Source: Streptococcus sanguinis
Lineage (GTDB): Bacteria; Bacillota; Bacilli; Lactobacillales; Streptococcaceae
Assembly: GCF_003943735.1 (NCBI RefSeq)
Contig: NZ_RJMV01000003.1
Span: 41,255-103,680, forward strand
Direction of reading: 5' to 3'
Length of the DNA stretch: 62,426 nucleotides
Shown: piece by piece, positions 28,936 to 39,202 of the stretch
Layout: every line of letters starts with the position of its first letter
Position numbering within the stretch: the first letter of the stretch is position 1
The notes under the pieces: generated by a model
The model's input: only the letters and a program-made list of their open reading frames with translations
Database searches by the model: none
Told to the model about the DNA's origin: nothing
Translations under genes and position numbers: made by a program

Positions 28936-29551
28936 TTATATTGACTTGGCCTTGAAATACGGCGGTTTTACAAACTTAGACAGGGTTTACTTAGAGCAAG
29001 TATTGGATGGCCTGACAGAAGAGCAGAAGCTTAGCTTCATTACACCTCCGCCCAGCGTTATCAATGCTTACTTTGCTGAGCTTTATCAAAAGAAAAGTCC
29101 GGAAGCCGCAACAGCCTATTTTCTAGAGATTAGCCAGGCGCTGGACTTGTGGAATCCGGATCCTAGCTTTGTAGAAAGTAAACCTTTTGTCCGTCTTAAT
29201 CTTTCTGGCAAGTCCTATGGATTTTGCTATGAGAGTGAGGAAGTCGGCTTGGTCTTCCCTGAAAAGCCAGAGCCGGTAACAGCTGACTTGCTCTTTGAAA
29301 TCGCTCAAATCTTTCCACAGTACTTGGTCTATGAAGAAGCTGGGAGAATAAAAATGGTACCTCTCAAAGCTGAGTCTCAAGTCGTGGACAGTCAGGCTCT
29401 GACTGCTTTGACCGATTGGCAGCAGCTGGCGGATGGCAGCCAGAGGGTTCTGGGCTACAATCAAGACGAAGTGAGTCAGCTGGCTCAGTCCTATGCTGGC
29501 AGAAAATACTATCACTCGCAGAATCGCTCTGCCATGATTTATATCATTTAG
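28928..29551 (+). CDS. conserved hypothetical protein between hflX and rnz
   Basis: A 207-residue soluble protein ([19 protein letters not shown] at the start) with no recognised catalytic motif, signal peptide or membrane segment. ATG 28928 overlaps the hflX stop by 8 nt, implying coupling. The streptococcal hflX-unknown-rnz order suggests a housekeeping role in RNA or translation, but the sequence itself gives no function. Confidence 0.7.
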   Translation: MTDYIDLALKYGGFTNLDRVYLEQVLDGLTEEQKLSFITPPPSVINAYFAELYQKKSPEAATAYFLEISQALDLWNPDPSFVESKPFVRLNLSGKSYGFCYESEEVGLVFPEKPEPVTADLLFEIAQIFPQYLVYEEAGRIKMVPLKAESQVVDSQALTALTDWQQLADGSQRVLGYNQDEVSQLAQSYAGRKYYHSQNRSAMIYII

Positions 29552-29561
29552 AAAGAACAAC

Positions 29562-30491
29562 ATGCAATTACAATTTTTAGGAACAGGAGCTGGTCAGCCC
29601 TCCAAGACCCGCAATGTGTCCAGCCTCGTCCTCAAGCTTTTGGAGGAAATCAATGAAGTCTGGATGTTTGACTGCGGTGAAGGTACCCAGCACCAGATCT
29701 TGGAGACGACGATTAAACCGCGCAAAATCAGCAAGATTTTCATAACGCATCTGCATGGCGACCATATTTTTGGCTTGCCGGGCTTTCTATCCAGTCGTTC
29801 TTTTCAGGCTAATGAAGAGCAGACGGATTTAGAAATTTATGGTCCTAAAGGCATTAAAAACTTTGTCCTGTCTAGCCTGCGCGTGTCTGGTTCTCGCCTG
29901 CCTTATCGGATTGATTTTCATGAGTTTGATGAAAACAGTCTGGGCAAGATTCTTGAAACGGATAAGTTCACTGTTTATGCAGATAAGCTGGATCACACGA
30001 TTTTCTGTATGGGCTATCGGGTGATGCAGAAAGATTTGGAAGGAACGCTGGATGCGGACAAACTACGGGCAGCGGGTGTTCCCTTTGGTCCCCTCTTTGG
30101 CAAGGTCAAGAATGGTCAGGATATCGTCCTAGAAGATGGCACCAAAATCATTGCAGCCGACTATATCTCAGCCCCTCGTCCGGGCAAGACCATTGCTATT
30201 TTGGGTGATACCCGTAAGACTGCTGCCAGCGTCCGCTTAGCTGTGGCAGCAGATGTACTGGTCCATGAAGCGACCTATGGCAAGGGAGACGAAAAGCTTG
30301 CCCGAAATCATGGTCATTCGACCAATATGCAGGCAGCAGAAGTAGCCAAGGAAGCTGGTGCCAAGCGCCTCCTCCTTAATCATATCAGTGCTCGCTTTCT
30401 AGCTAAGGACATCAGCCAAATGCGCCGCGATGCAAGTAACGTCTTTGACAACGTCCATGTGGTTAAGGATTTGGAAGAGGTGGAGATATGA
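29562..30491 (+). CDS. rnz: ribonuclease Z
   Basis: A 309-residue metallo-beta-lactamase nuclease that matures tRNA 3' ends. [15 protein letters not shown] at the start, the zinc motif HLHGDH and the later NHISARF block are diagnostic of the long-armed tRNase Z. It overlaps the SDR gene by 4 nt (ATGA). Confidence 0.95.
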   Translation: MQLQFLGTGAGQPSKTRNVSSLVLKLLEEINEVWMFDCGEGTQHQILETTIKPRKISKIFITHLHGDHIFGLPGFLSSRSFQANEEQTDLEIYGPKGIKNFVLSSLRVSGSRLPYRIDFHEFDENSLGKILETDKFTVYADKLDHTIFCMGYRVMQKDLEGTLDADKLRAAGVPFGPLFGKVKNGQDIVLEDGTKIIAADYISAPRPGKTIAILGDTRKTAASVRLAVAADVLVHEATYGKGDEKLARNHGHSTNMQAAEVAKEAGAKRLLLNHISARFLAKDISQMRRDASNVFDNVHVVKDLEEVEI

Positions 30492-31243
30492 GAACTATCA
30501 TCATCACAGGGGCTAGCGGTGGGCTGGCTCAGGAAATGGTTAAGCTCTTGCCCCATGACCGACTGATTTTGGTTGGACGGAGCAAGGCTAAGCTGGAAAA
30601 ACTCTATGGAGAAAGGGAAAATCTTGACTTAGTGGAGCTGGATATCACAGATAGCTCAGCTTTGGAAAGATTTGCTGAACGGATTGACAGCCAGTATGGC
30701 CACATAGATGTCCTAGTCAATAACGCTGGCTATGGGATTTTTGAAGAATTTGACAAAATCAGCTCCAGCGATATCGAGGCCATGTTTGAAGTCAATACCT
30801 TTGCCCTGATGAACCTGTCCCGTATCTTTGGAGCTCGCATGAAGCAGGCAGGTCAAGGACATATCGTCAATATCGTTAGTATGGCCGGCCTCATTGCAAG
30901 TAGCAAGTCAAGTCTTTACTCAGCGACCAAGTTTGCAGCTATTGGCTTTTCTAATGCCCTGCGTTTGGAACTCCTGCCTTTTGGGGTTTATGTCATGACA
31001 GTTAATCCCGGTCCTATCAAAACAGCCTTTTTTGATCAGGCAGATCCGGATGGTTCCTATGTAAAAGCAGTCGACAAGTATATCCTTGAGCCTGACTTTG
31101 TAGCAGGAAAAATCGTCAGTTCCTTTGGCAAAAAGAGGCGGGAAATTAATCTACCTGGGATTCTCAATCTAGCTCACAAGCTTTATACCCTTTTTCCAAG
31201 AATTGCCGACAAGATGGCAGCTAATATGTTTAACTATAAGTGA
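30488..31243 (+). CDS. short-chain dehydrogenase/reductase
   Basis: A 251-residue classical SDR. The cofactor loop TGASGGLA is at residues 6-13, NNAG at about 75, the catalytic Ser in VSMAGL and the YSATK Tyr/Lys pair. The substrate is unknown; the family includes many NADP-dependent ketoreductases (YqjQ/DltE-like). It is the fifth gene of the miaA run. Confidence 0.85.
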   Translation: MRTIIITGASGGLAQEMVKLLPHDRLILVGRSKAKLEKLYGERENLDLVELDITDSSALERFAERIDSQYGHIDVLVNNAGYGIFEEFDKISSSDIEAMFEVNTFALMNLSRIFGARMKQAGQGHIVNIVSMAGLIASSKSSLYSATKFAAIGFSNALRLELLPFGVYVMTVNPGPIKTAFFDQADPDGSYVKAVDKYILEPDFVAGKIVSSFGKKRREINLPGILNLAHKLYTLFPRIADKMAANMFNYK

Positions 31244-31249
31244 GGTTTC

Positions 31250-31960
31250 ATGACAGCAAATCTACAAGCTTACAAAGCTCATCTGCAGGCGCCTTGGGGC
31301 AAGCTTCAGTATGATATTGTTTTTGCCTTTCTAGAGTCGCTGAATGGCCAGAAAATTCTTGATTTCGGTAGCGGTTTTGGGATTGTGGCTGATTTTCTAG
31401 CGGAAAACAACCAAGTGACCGCCATCGAGCCGAGTTCAGAAATGATTGCTGAGCGCAAGCAGAACTTTTCCTATGAGCAATTTCAAGGCAGCTTGGACCT
31501 TCTGCAAGAATTGCCAGATCAGTCTTTTGATGTCATCATCTGTCATAATGTCTTAGAGTATGTATCTGACCCTGCTCTCTATTTGACAGAATTTTCCCGC
31601 CTCTTAAAAAAATACGGCAAAATTTCTCTGGTCAAGCATCACGAGATTGGGCGCATTATTCATACAGTGGTTTTTGAAAATGACCCAGAAAAGGCCCAGC
31701 AGCTTTTGGCAGGTGAGGAATATCAAACCCACAGCATGGGGGCTGCTAAGATTTATCAGATCCAAGATGTGATTTCAGGTCTCCCATTAGAAGTTGAAGA
31801 TTATCAAGGACTACGGATTTTTTACGGGCTGCAATCCAATGACTACAAAACTGCCCCTGACTGGGCTGAAAAGATGCTTAAGATGGAGCTAGCAGTCTGC
31901 AACCAATCACCTTATCGAGACATCGCTGCATTTCAGCATGTTTGGCTAGCCAAGTCCTAG
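31250..31960 (+). CDS. class I SAM-dependent methyltransferase
   Basis: A 236-residue protein. The SAM-binding motif I is ILDFGSGFGIVADFL, the acidic end of strand 2 is AIEPS, and FDVIICHNVLEYV is the motif IV region. The C-terminal half is typical of methyltransferase-11 proteins acting on small molecules or tRNA. The target is unknown. It starts 6 nt after the SDR gene. Confidence 0.8.
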   Translation: MTANLQAYKAHLQAPWGKLQYDIVFAFLESLNGQKILDFGSGFGIVADFLAENNQVTAIEPSSEMIAERKQNFSYEQFQGSLDLLQELPDQSFDVIICHNVLEYVSDPALYLTEFSRLLKKYGKISLVKHHEIGRIIHTVVFENDPEKAQQLLAGEEYQTHSMGAAKIYQIQDVISGLPLEVEDYQGLRIFYGLQSNDYKTAPDWAEKMLKMELAVCNQSPYRDIAAFQHVWLAKS

Positions 31961-32020
31961 GTCAAAGGAAAAAAAGTGCTCATTTACATCTTAAACTAAA
32001 CCTTATAAGGAGAAAGCTTG

Positions 32021-33061
32021 ATGCAAAGGAGAGAAGTCGTAGAGTCATAGCAGCCAGTCAATTATGCCCTGCTCAGCCTTTTTCAATATATCGCTTCCGT
32101 TTTGGTAATTCTGGTTCACTGCCAGAGGATTTTTGAACATGAAGCTCTACATTTTATTCAGAAGAGTATGTTTGGCCGCATGGCGGTCCCTTTCTTTTTA
32201 ATTTCTTCAGCCTATTTTTTCCGAGTACGCTGGAAGCGAGAGCACGGTTCTACGAAACTGACTCTGTATATTAAAGGCATTTTAAAGGTCTATGGCTTTT
32301 GGAGCTTGGTCTATCTCCCCTATGCTTTGACTTACTTCCAATCTCTGCACTTGCCTCTCTACCTAGCTCCGCTGGCTATTCTAGCAGCGCTCTTCTACAT
32401 CGGAATGAGCTACCAGCTCTGGTATATTCCTGCCTTTCTCTTAGGTTTGCTGCTGGTCCATTTTTTGTATAGGAAGTTGGGTCCCAAGAAAACATTTGCC
32501 CTTTTGTTAATTCTCTACGCCTTAGGTGCTATTGAGACTTATCATGCCTATCTGTCGCCTAGTCTGCTGACAGACTGGTATGATGCTTATGCCAAGCTCT
32601 TTTTCACTAGCAGGAATGGCCTCTTCTATACGCCCATTTTTATCTATTTAGGCTACTTTCTAGCTGATTACGGGCAGATAGCCTTATTTCAGAAAAAACG
32701 CTGGCTGTCTCTTCTGTTGGCAAGTCTTTTCCTGGCAGGTGAAGGAGTGCTGGTTTACATCAGGCAGGGACTGGATAAAAACTTTTTCTTTGCTCTCATT
32801 CCCTTTACGCTCTTCTTATTCAATTGGCTGTTAAAAACTCAGTGGAAGCGTGAAAAAAACTGGCGACATTTAAAAGATCTAAGTATCCTTTATTTCTTCC
32901 TCCATCCTATCTTTATTGAGTTATCTTTCTTTCTGCTCAAATCCCAGCAGCTGACCAAGTGGGAAAATGGCCGTTGGGCCTTCCTTCTGACGATTATCCT
33001 GACCCATCTGACGTCAGAATTAGTGATTCGATGGCGAGGGAAAAAAACAGAAAAGAAATGA
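32021..33061 (+). pseudogene. acyltransferase-3 membrane protein with early TAG stop
   Basis: From ATG 32021, well placed after AAGGAG, the frame reads MQRREVVES and then TAG at 32048-32050. After the stop the same frame continues through a normal acyltransferase-3 N-terminus (LFQYIASVLVILVHC) and about nine membrane segments to 33061. The active-site His is in the ILVHC helix. The only restart codon before the body is TTG 32102, inside the first membrane helix and without a ribosome site. A point nonsense mutation is the simplest reading; such proteins O-acylate surface glycans. Confidence 0.75.
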
Positions 33062-33157
33062 AAGCTTAGTTTTTTTGAAGAAGATCATATAGAGCGTTAA
33101 GAGTAACTATCAATTTTGAATAGAATTAGCTATAAAAACATTTCAAAGGAGTTCTAC

Positions 33158-33748
33158 ATGCTTGAACGTCTACAACAGCAGCTGGCTTTTACCAATGAGC
33201 TGGAAAAGCTGAAAGCCACTCATCGTAACAATCGGACCTTGGATGCCTATCGTTTTGAGAATTCTGCTGAGCATAGTTGGCAGGGTGCGCTCATGGCCCT
33301 AGTCTTTCGAGAATATATTCCCGAAGAAGTTAATCTGGAAAAGGTCATGTCTATGTTACTGATTCATGATTTGGGCGAAATATATGCTGGCGATACCTTT
33401 ATCTTTGACGATGTAGGAAAGAGTGATTCTTATGATAAAGAGCTGGACTCCTTGAAAATTAGTTTAGACAAGTTGCCGTCAGATCAGCAGGATTCCTTTT
33501 TAGAGCTTTGGCAGGAATTTGAAACCGGCATTAGCGTAGAGGCTAAATATGCTCGAGTACTGGATGCTCTGGTTCCTCTACTCAATCACTTGGAAGTCGC
33601 TCAGCCCCACGACAACCCTCATGGCCTGACTAAGTCGCAGGTCATCGCTAAGAAATCCTTTATCCAAGAAATCTCTGAAACTCTTTGGGAATTGGCTCAG
33701 GAAGTTATTGATAAAAGTGTTGCTAAGGGACTTTACCTGGATGAATGA
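33158..33748 (+). CDS. HD-domain phosphohydrolase (YfbR-like 5'-nucleotidase)
   Basis: A 196-residue HD-superfamily protein. Metal ligands are the His of SAEHSWQ, the HD pair in LLIHDLGEIYAGD and the late Asp of ARVLDALVP. YfbR-type members dephosphorylate deoxynucleoside monophosphates. ATG 33158 is 8 nt after AAGGAG; upstream in-frame codons lack a ribosome site. Confidence 0.85.
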   Translation: MLERLQQQLAFTNELEKLKATHRNNRTLDAYRFENSAEHSWQGALMALVFREYIPEEVNLEKVMSMLLIHDLGEIYAGDTFIFDDVGKSDSYDKELDSLKISLDKLPSDQQDSFLELWQEFETGISVEAKYARVLDALVPLLNHLEVAQPHDNPHGLTKSQVIAKKSFIQEISETLWELAQEVIDKSVAKGLYLDE

Positions 33749-33781
33749 GGCTGAGGAACTTGCTCGCAGATAGAAAGTTTG

Positions 33782-33803
33782 AGACTGGTTGAACCAGTCT
33801 TTT
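33782..33803 (+). terminator. short intrinsic terminator
   Basis: AGACTGG-TTGAA-CCAGTCT is followed by TTTTC. It separates the HD gene from recJ. Confidence 0.6.
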
Positions 33804-33805
33804 CA

Positions 33806-33814
33806 TGTTATAAT
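33806..33814 (+). promoter_or_regulatory. extended -10 promoter of recJ
   Basis: TGT-TATAAT lies 39 nt before the recJ ATG, directly after the terminator. No -35 at correct spacing was found. Confidence 0.6.
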
Positions 33815-33853
33815 ATTCAGACAAGATTGAACGGAGAAAGTGTTTTACTTATC

Positions 33854-36073
33854 ATGATTAGCTCAAAATACGACTGGCAGTTTGCCACTAATTTTACAGA
33901 CGAAAAATTTTTAAAAAAGGCTAAGAAAGCTAGATTAGAACCTGCGGCTGCCAGTCTTCTTTACCAAAGAGGTGTGCAGACTGAAGAGGCTTTACAGGAA
34001 TTTTTGGAGCCTAGTTTAGACCAGCTTCACGACCCTTATAATCTGCATGATATGGAGCGGGCAGTGGAGCGCATTCGCGCAGCGATTGAGAATTATGAGC
34101 AGATTTTGATCTATGGCGATTACGATGCTGATGGGATGACCTCGGCATCTATTGTCAAGGAGGCCTTGGAGCAGCTGGGGGCTGAGTGTCAGATTTATCT
34201 TCCCAATCGCTTTACGGATGGCTATGGACCTAATAGCAGTGTTTACAAGTATTTTATTGAAAATCATGGGATCTCGCTCATTGTTACAGTGGATAATGGA
34301 GTAGCAGGCCTTGAAGCTATCGAGTTGGCCCAGTCTCTCGGCGTGGATGTCATCGTGACGGATCACCACTCCATTCCTGAAGAGCTGCCAAACGCCTATG
34401 CGATCGTCCATCCGGAACATAGCGGAGCGAATTACCCTTTCAAGCATCTAGCTGGTTGTGGGGTGGCTTTTAAGCTGGCAACAGCCCTGTTGGAAGAAGT
34501 ACAAGTCGAACTTTTGGACTTAGTTGCTATTGGTACCATTGCTGATATGGTCAGTCTGACGGGAGAAAATCGGATTTTGGTCAAATACGGCCTTTCCGTC
34601 CTCAAAAATACCCAGCGAATAGGACTTCAGGAACTCTTCAAAATCGCTGGCATTCAGCCTGACGAACTGGACGAAGAAACAGTTGGCTTCCAGCTTGCCC
34701 CCCGACTCAATGCCTTGGGACGACTGGATGACCCCAATCCAGCGGTTGAGCTTTTGACAGGCTTTGACGACGAAGAAGCTCGTGACATTGCGCTTATGAT
34801 CAACCAGAAAAATGATGAGCGCAAGGAAATTGTCCAGCAGATTTATGAAGAAGCACAAACCATGTTGGATCCTAAGAGACCAGTACAGGTGCTGGCCAAG
34901 GAAGGCTGGAATCCTGGTGTGCTAGGGATTGTCGCTGGGCGCTTGCTGGAAGAGCTGCACCAGCCAGTCATAGTGCTTAATATCGAGGATGGCATCGCTA
35001 AGGGCAGCGCCCGTAGTATTGAAGCGGTCAACATCTTTGAGGCCTTGGACAGTCATCGTGATCTATTTGTAGCTTTTGGTGGCCATGCTGGAGCAGCTGG
35101 TATGACCCTTGAAGCAGACAAGCTGGTGGAGCTTGCAGATATCCTGACAGCTTACATCTTAGACAATGATTTGGATTTGACTGGCAAAACAGCCCTGTAT
35201 TTAGATGAGGAGTTGTACTTGCCAGAACTAACCCTGGATACACTCAAAAGCTTTGAAAAACTGGCGCCTTTTGGTATGGACAATAAGAAGCCGCTTTTTT
35301 ACCTCAAGGATTTTAAAGTGGACAATGCTCGGACTATGGGGGCTAGCAATATCCATCTCAAGCTGAAAATTTCCCAGGAAGATGCTACTTTTGAAGTAGT
35401 AGCTTTTGGGCAAGGAAACCTGGCGACAGAGTTTGCCCAGACCAAGAATCTGGAGCTGGCTGTCAGCCTCTCTGTCAATAAATGGAATGGACAGACCAGC
35501 CTCCAGCTCATGCTGGTAGATGCCCGTGTGGACGGTGTTCAGCTTTTCAATATCCGCAGCAAAAATGCGACTTTGCCTGACAAAGTTCCTGTCTTGCGTT
35601 TCACAGAGGAATTGCCAGATTTGACAAATAGCAGAGCAGTTGTGGTTTATGACCTTCCCGATGATTTGCAGGACTTGAAGAAGATTCTTCAATCACAGGA
35701 TTTCGAAGCGATTTACTTTAAGAATGAGATTGCCAAGCCATACTATCTTACAGGCTATGGTAACCGTGAGCAGTTTGCCAAACTTTACAAGACAATCTAT
35801 CAGTTCCCCGAGTTTGACGTTCGCTATAAGCTCAAGGATCTAGCAGCTTACCTGAAAATTGATTCTATTCTCTTGGTCAAAATGATTCAGATTTTTGAAG
35901 AACTGGGCTTTGTAAGCATCACGGAAGGCGTCATGACGGTCAATAAAGAAGCAGAAAAGAAAGAAATTGACAGCAGTCACATTTACCAAGACCTCAAGCG
36001 CCTAGTCAAAGAACAAGAACTCATGGCACTGGGCACTGTACAGGAGATTTATGATTATTTGATGGAGAGATGA
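33854..36073 (+). CDS. recJ: single-stranded-DNA exonuclease RecJ
   Basis: A 739-residue DHH-family 5'-3' exonuclease. Motif I is ILIYGDYDADGMTSAS, the DHH motif is VTDHHSIPEE, and DHHA1 is GGHAGAAGMTL. The extra C-terminal domain (about 570-739) is typical of Firmicutes RecJ. ATG 33854 (MISSKYDWQF) matches the family start; the upstream extension of the frame crosses the terminator and promoter. Confidence 0.94.
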   Translation: MISSKYDWQFATNFTDEKFLKKAKKARLEPAAASLLYQRGVQTEEALQEFLEPSLDQLHDPYNLHDMERAVERIRAAIENYEQILIYGDYDADGMTSASIVKEALEQLGAECQIYLPNRFTDGYGPNSSVYKYFIENHGISLIVTVDNGVAGLEAIELAQSLGVDVIVTDHHSIPEELPNAYAIVHPEHSGANYPFKHLAGCGVAFKLATALLEEVQVELLDLVAIGTIADMVSLTGENRILVKYGLSVLKNTQRIGLQELFKIAGIQPDELDEETVGFQLAPRLNALGRLDDPNPAVELLTGFDDEEARDIALMINQKNDERKEIVQQIYEEAQTMLDPKRPVQVLAKEGWNPGVLGIVAGRLLEELHQPVIVLNIEDGIAKGSARSIEAVNIFEALDSHRDLFVAFGGHAGAAGMTLEADKLVELADILTAYILDNDLDLTGKTALYLDEELYLPELTLDTLKSFEKLAPFGMDNKKPLFYLKDFKVDNARTMGASNIHLKLKISQEDATFEVVAFGQGNLATEFAQTKNLELAVSLSVNKWNGQTSLQLMLVDARVDGVQLFNIRSKNATLPDKVPVLRFTEELPDLTNSRAVVVYDLPDDLQDLKKILQSQDFEAIYFKNEIAKPYYLTGYGNREQFAKLYKTIYQFPEFDVRYKLKDLAAYLKIDSILLVKMIQIFEELGFVSITEGVMTVNKEAEKKEIDSSHIYQDLKRLVKEQELMALGTVQEIYDYLMER

Positions 36074-36119
36074 GATGGTACCAGACTAAGCCAAAGCCTT
36101 GCAAAGGAGAACATTTTAG

Positions 36120-36647
36120 ATGAATGAAATTATCCTGAGCTTTAAACCAGAATTTTTTAAAGCTTTGCTAACAGGAAAAAAGCATTTTGAATATCGTTCA
36201 AGGATTCCTGAAAAAGAAACGGTAGCTTATTTATATCTTTCTTCACCCGTTAAGATGATTGTTGGGAAAATCGTTTTAGGTCAGCGTAATAATATCCAAC
36301 ACTTTTTAGAAAATTCAGATTTAGCAAATAGTAGTCGTTCATATTTGGAAAAACATTTGCAAGAAGGTGCTAAGTATTTTTCTCCAATTTACTCCCTATC
36401 TCTTCTTGACTCGCCTATATCATTGAAACAAGCTAAAGAATTATCACCGAGATTTAACGCTCCTCAAGGCTATAGTTATATGTCGAATTATAAAGAATTG
36501 AATGATTTTCTTGAAAAATCTGTATTTTCAATATTTGAGATTAATCCATCTAATGATTTGGACTTATTAGGCTTATTTACGAAGGATATTGTAAAAAATT
36601 ATGAACAAGAAATAGCAACACCACTTTATTTAGAGCAATACATTTAA
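36120..36647 (+). CDS. ASCH/PUA-like domain protein
   Basis: A 175-residue protein whose N-terminal 60 residues match ASCH-type PUA-like domains: ILSFKPEFFKALLTGKKHFEYRSR, then LYLSSPVKMIVGKIVLG. ASCH proteins bind RNA or modified nucleic acids and some act with defence or toxin loci. The gene is visibly more AT-rich than recJ and apt, which suggests recent acquisition. It starts 47 nt after recJ. The molecular target is unknown. Confidence 0.7.
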   Translation: MNEIILSFKPEFFKALLTGKKHFEYRSRIPEKETVAYLYLSSPVKMIVGKIVLGQRNNIQHFLENSDLANSSRSYLEKHLQEGAKYFSPIYSLSLLDSPISLKQAKELSPRFNAPQGYSYMSNYKELNDFLEKSVFSIFEINPSNDLDLLGLFTKDIVKNYEQEIATPLYLEQYI

Positions 36648-36780
36648 TTTTGACTTGCCTAGAAAAAACGATTATAAAGGTTAACCAACTCAATCCCAGC
36701 CTCAATAAGGTGGTCTATAAATGAATGAAACATACTCTTTTAAATTAAATAATCTATCCCCTTAAAAAATAACTTTTCTA

Positions 36781-36809
36781 TTACCATTTGGATGAAAAAG
36801 TGATATAAT
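36781..36809 (+). promoter_or_regulatory. promoter of apt
   Basis: TTACCA (36781-36786), a 17-nt spacer and TATAAT (36804-36809) preceded by TGA (extended -10). The apt ATG is 36 nt downstream. Confidence 0.65.
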
Positions 36810-36844
36810 AGAGAGTAAAAAATTTTTTTGAAAGAAAGTATATC

Positions 36845-37357
36845 ATGAATTTAAAAGACTACATTGCAACAATCGAAAATTATCCAAAGGAAGGCGTGAC
36901 ATTCCGTGATATCAGCCCATTGATGGCAGATGGAAATGCTTATAGCTACGCTGTTCGTGAGATTGTTCAATATGCGACAGACAAGAAGATTGACATGATT
37001 GTTGGACCGGAAGCTCGTGGCTTTATCGTGGGCTGTCCAGTTGCCTTTGAGTTAGGAATCGGCTTTGCTCCAGTCCGCAAGCCTGGCAAGCTTCCTCGTG
37101 AGGTTATCTCAGCTGACTATGAAAAAGAGTATGGTGTTGATACCCTGACCATGCATGCCGATGCTATCAAGCCTGGTCAGCGCGTTCTGATTGTAGATGA
37201 TCTTCTTGCGACTGGTGGAACAGTGAAGGCAACAATTGAGATGATCGAGCGCCTTGGTGGTGTAGTAGCTGGCTGTGCCTTCCTTATTGAGCTGGATGAG
37301 CTCAAGGGTCGCGAAGTTATCGGCGATTACGACTACAAGGTTCTGATGCACTATTAA
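36845..37357 (+). CDS. apt: adenine phosphoribosyltransferase
   Basis: A 170-residue purine salvage enzyme joining adenine to PRPP. The PRPP loop is [13 protein letters not shown], and [10 protein letters not shown] and the YEKEYG segment fit the family. The gene has its own promoter, despite lying just after the AT-rich ASCH gene. Confidence 0.95.
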   Translation: MNLKDYIATIENYPKEGVTFRDISPLMADGNAYSYAVREIVQYATDKKIDMIVGPEARGFIVGCPVAFELGIGFAPVRKPGKLPREVISADYEKEYGVDTLTMHADAIKPGQRVLIVDDLLATGGTVKATIEMIERLGGVVAGCAFLIELDELKGREVIGDYDYKVLMHY

Positions 37358-37359
37358 TA

Positions 37360-37376
37360 CATAGTTTCTAGCTATA
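37360..37376. promoter_or_regulatory. candidate MtaR (MetR-type) box upstream of metA
   Basis: CATAGTTTCTAGCTATA matches the streptococcal MtaR box TATAGTTTNAAACTATA at 13 of 16 defined positions. It lies 23 nt upstream of the metA -35, the usual place for LysR-type activator binding. Confidence 0.55.
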
Positions 37377-37398
37377 TCTAGTTAGAGAAAAAGTATAA

Positions 37399-37427
37399 TT
37401 GAAAACTATATCTCCTTTCAGTATAAT
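37399..37427 (+). promoter_or_regulatory. promoter of metA
   Basis: TTGAAA (37399-37404) and TATAAT (37422-37427) are 17 nt apart, 78 nt before the metA ATG. Confidence 0.7.
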
Positions 37428-37504
37428 GAAAGTACATTGGATAAACGAAGAATAGGCTGGAAAAGTATTTCCAAGCCTTTCTAATGATTGAAGGAGATAT
37501 TTTC

Positions 37505-38446
37505 ATGCCAATTAAGATTGATAAGAAACTGCCAGCTGTTGACATTTTAAGTTCTGAGAATATCTTTGTCATGGATGACGATAGGGCGGACCATCAGGAT
37601 ATCCGCCCTCTGAATATTCTGGTACTCAATCTCATGCCCCAGAAAATGGTGACGGAGACTCAGATACTGCGCCACTTGGCTAATACTCCGCTGCAGTTGA
37701 CTATTGACTTCCTCTACATGAGCTCTCACCAGTCTAAAACGACACGTGCAGAGCATATGGAGACTTTCTATAAGACTTTCGATGAGGTTAAAAATCGCTA
37801 TTTTGATGGCTTGATTATCACTGGTGCGCCAGTAGAGCATCTGCCTTTTGAAGCGGTGGACTACTGGGAAGAGTTCCAGCAGGTGATTGAATGGTCCAAG
37901 ACCCATGTCTTTTCGACTCTGCATATCTGTTGGGGAGCTCAGGCTGGACTTTACGCTCGCTACGGCGTGGACAAACACCAGATGACGCGCAAATTATCGG
38001 GTGTTTATAGCCAGTCAGCTGACAGCAGCAATCTGCTTTTCCGTGGCTTTGACGATGAGTTTAATGCGCCGCATTCCCGTCATACTGAAGTTCTGAAGGA
38101 AGATATTGTCAATCTGACCAATCTGGAAATTCTCTCATATGGAGAGGATACGGGCCTCTCTGTGTTGGCTAGCCGAGACTTGCGAGAAGTATATAGCTTC
38201 GGTCACATGGAATACGACCGTGATACTTTATCCAAGGAGTATTTCCGCGATTTGAAGGCAGGGAAGAATCCACATATTCCAGAGAATTATTTCAAAAACG
38301 ATGATGTCCATGCGATACCGGCCTTGTGTTGGAGTTCGGCCGCGGCACTCTTTTTCAGCAATTGGGTCAATTATGCTGTCTATCAGGAGACACCTTTCGA
38401 CTGGGAGAGCCCTGAAAATGATGTATCGTTTTTTGCTTATCTATAA
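37505..38446 (+). CDS. metA: homoserine O-acyltransferase (MetA), predicted acetyl-CoA specific
   Basis: A 313-residue MetA-family enzyme that activates homoserine for methionine synthesis. Nucleophile Cys is in [10 protein letters not shown], and the His-Glu region is in [10 protein letters not shown]. Residue 111 is Glu ([10 protein letters not shown]). In this family Glu111 goes with acetyl-CoA and Gly with succinyl-CoA, so O-acetylhomoserine is the likely product despite the common name homoserine O-succinyltransferase. ATG 37505 follows AAGGAGA by 7 nt. Confidence 0.93.
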   Translation: MPIKIDKKLPAVDILSSENIFVMDDDRADHQDIRPLNILVLNLMPQKMVTETQILRHLANTPLQLTIDFLYMSSHQSKTTRAEHMETFYKTFDEVKNRYFDGLIITGAPVEHLPFEAVDYWEEFQQVIEWSKTHVFSTLHICWGAQAGLYARYGVDKHQMTRKLSGVYSQSADSSNLLFRGFDDEFNAPHSRHTEVLKEDIVNLTNLEILSYGEDTGLSVLASRDLREVYSFGHMEYDRDTLSKEYFRDLKAGKNPHIPENYFKNDDVHAIPALCWSSAAALFFSNWVNYAVYQETPFDWESPENDVSFFAYL

Positions 38447-38454
38447 GAGGTGAC

Positions 38455-39135
38455 ATGACTTATTTATCAGCTTTTAAATCGGGTAATCTAGTAATCCCGA
38501 GTGCCCTTCTTTTACATTTTAAGGACATCTTTGATTCCAGCGATGATTTTTTGGTCTGGCAGTTTTTCTATCTGCAAAATACGACTTCTCTGGAAGAGCT
38601 GGCGCCTAGTCAGATTGCCGAGCATATTGGTAAGACTCTGTCAGAAGTCAATCGCTCCATGTCCCATCTGACGGAGAAAGGTCTCCTGCAGTATAAGACC
38701 ATTGAGCTGAATGGAGAGACAGAGGTTATCTTTGATGCTTCACCGGCTTTAGAAAAGCTGGATGAACTGCTGGCAAAAAAAAGCGGTCATCAGATTGTAG
38801 CAAAGGCACCTCAGAATGTTTTGAAAGATTTGGTTGAGACCTTTCAGCAGGAGTTGGGCCGTCTCTTGACACCCTTTGAAATTGAGGACTTGACCAAGAC
38901 TGTCCAAGACGATAAAACCAATCCTGACTTGGTCAAGGCTGCCCTTCGTGAGGCTGTGTTTAATGGCAAGGCCAACTGGAAGTATATTCAGGCTATCTTG
39001 CGCAATTGGCGCAAGGAAGGCATCACTACGCTTGCTCAAGTAGAAGCGAAGCGGGAAGAACGTGAAGCAGCTAATCCTCAAAATGTGACAGTTTCAGATG
39101 ATTTCCTCAATGCCATGAATTTGTGGAAGGACTGA
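38455..39135 (+). CDS. DnaD-domain protein
   Basis: A 226-residue primosome-type protein. The N-terminal winged helix (residues about 20-100) is followed by a DnaB/DnaD C-terminal domain with the helical motif ending NWKYIQAILRNWRKEGI (YxxxIL-x-x-W). It should help load the replicative helicase at origins or restart sites. It starts 8 nt after metA. Confidence 0.85.
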   Translation: MTYLSAFKSGNLVIPSALLLHFKDIFDSSDDFLVWQFFYLQNTTSLEELAPSQIAEHIGKTLSEVNRSMSHLTEKGLLQYKTIELNGETEVIFDASPALEKLDELLAKKSGHQIVAKAPQNVLKDLVETFQQELGRLLTPFEIEDLTKTVQDDKTNPDLVKAALREAVFNGKANWKYIQAILRNWRKEGITTLAQVEAKREEREAANPQNVTVSDDFLNAMNLWKD

Positions 39136-39153
39136 CTTTATTTGATTTACAGT

Positions 39154-39184
39154 GGCCTGTTTGATATGACAGGCCCTTGGTTTT
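39154..39184 (+). terminator. probable terminator
   Basis: GGCCTGT-8 nt-ACAGGCC is a perfect stem, followed by CTTGGTTTT. The T run is weak. Confidence 0.5.
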
Positions 39185-39202
39185 ATAAAAAAGGAGAAAA
39201 GT

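Noticed and set aside
33779..33853. 75-nt upstream extension of recJ in frame
   Set aside because: It crosses a terminator hairpin and the -10 element; ATG 33854 gives the family start.
34016..34447. 143-codon open frame antisense to recJ
   Set aside because: Covers the conserved DHH region of RecJ and has no independent support.
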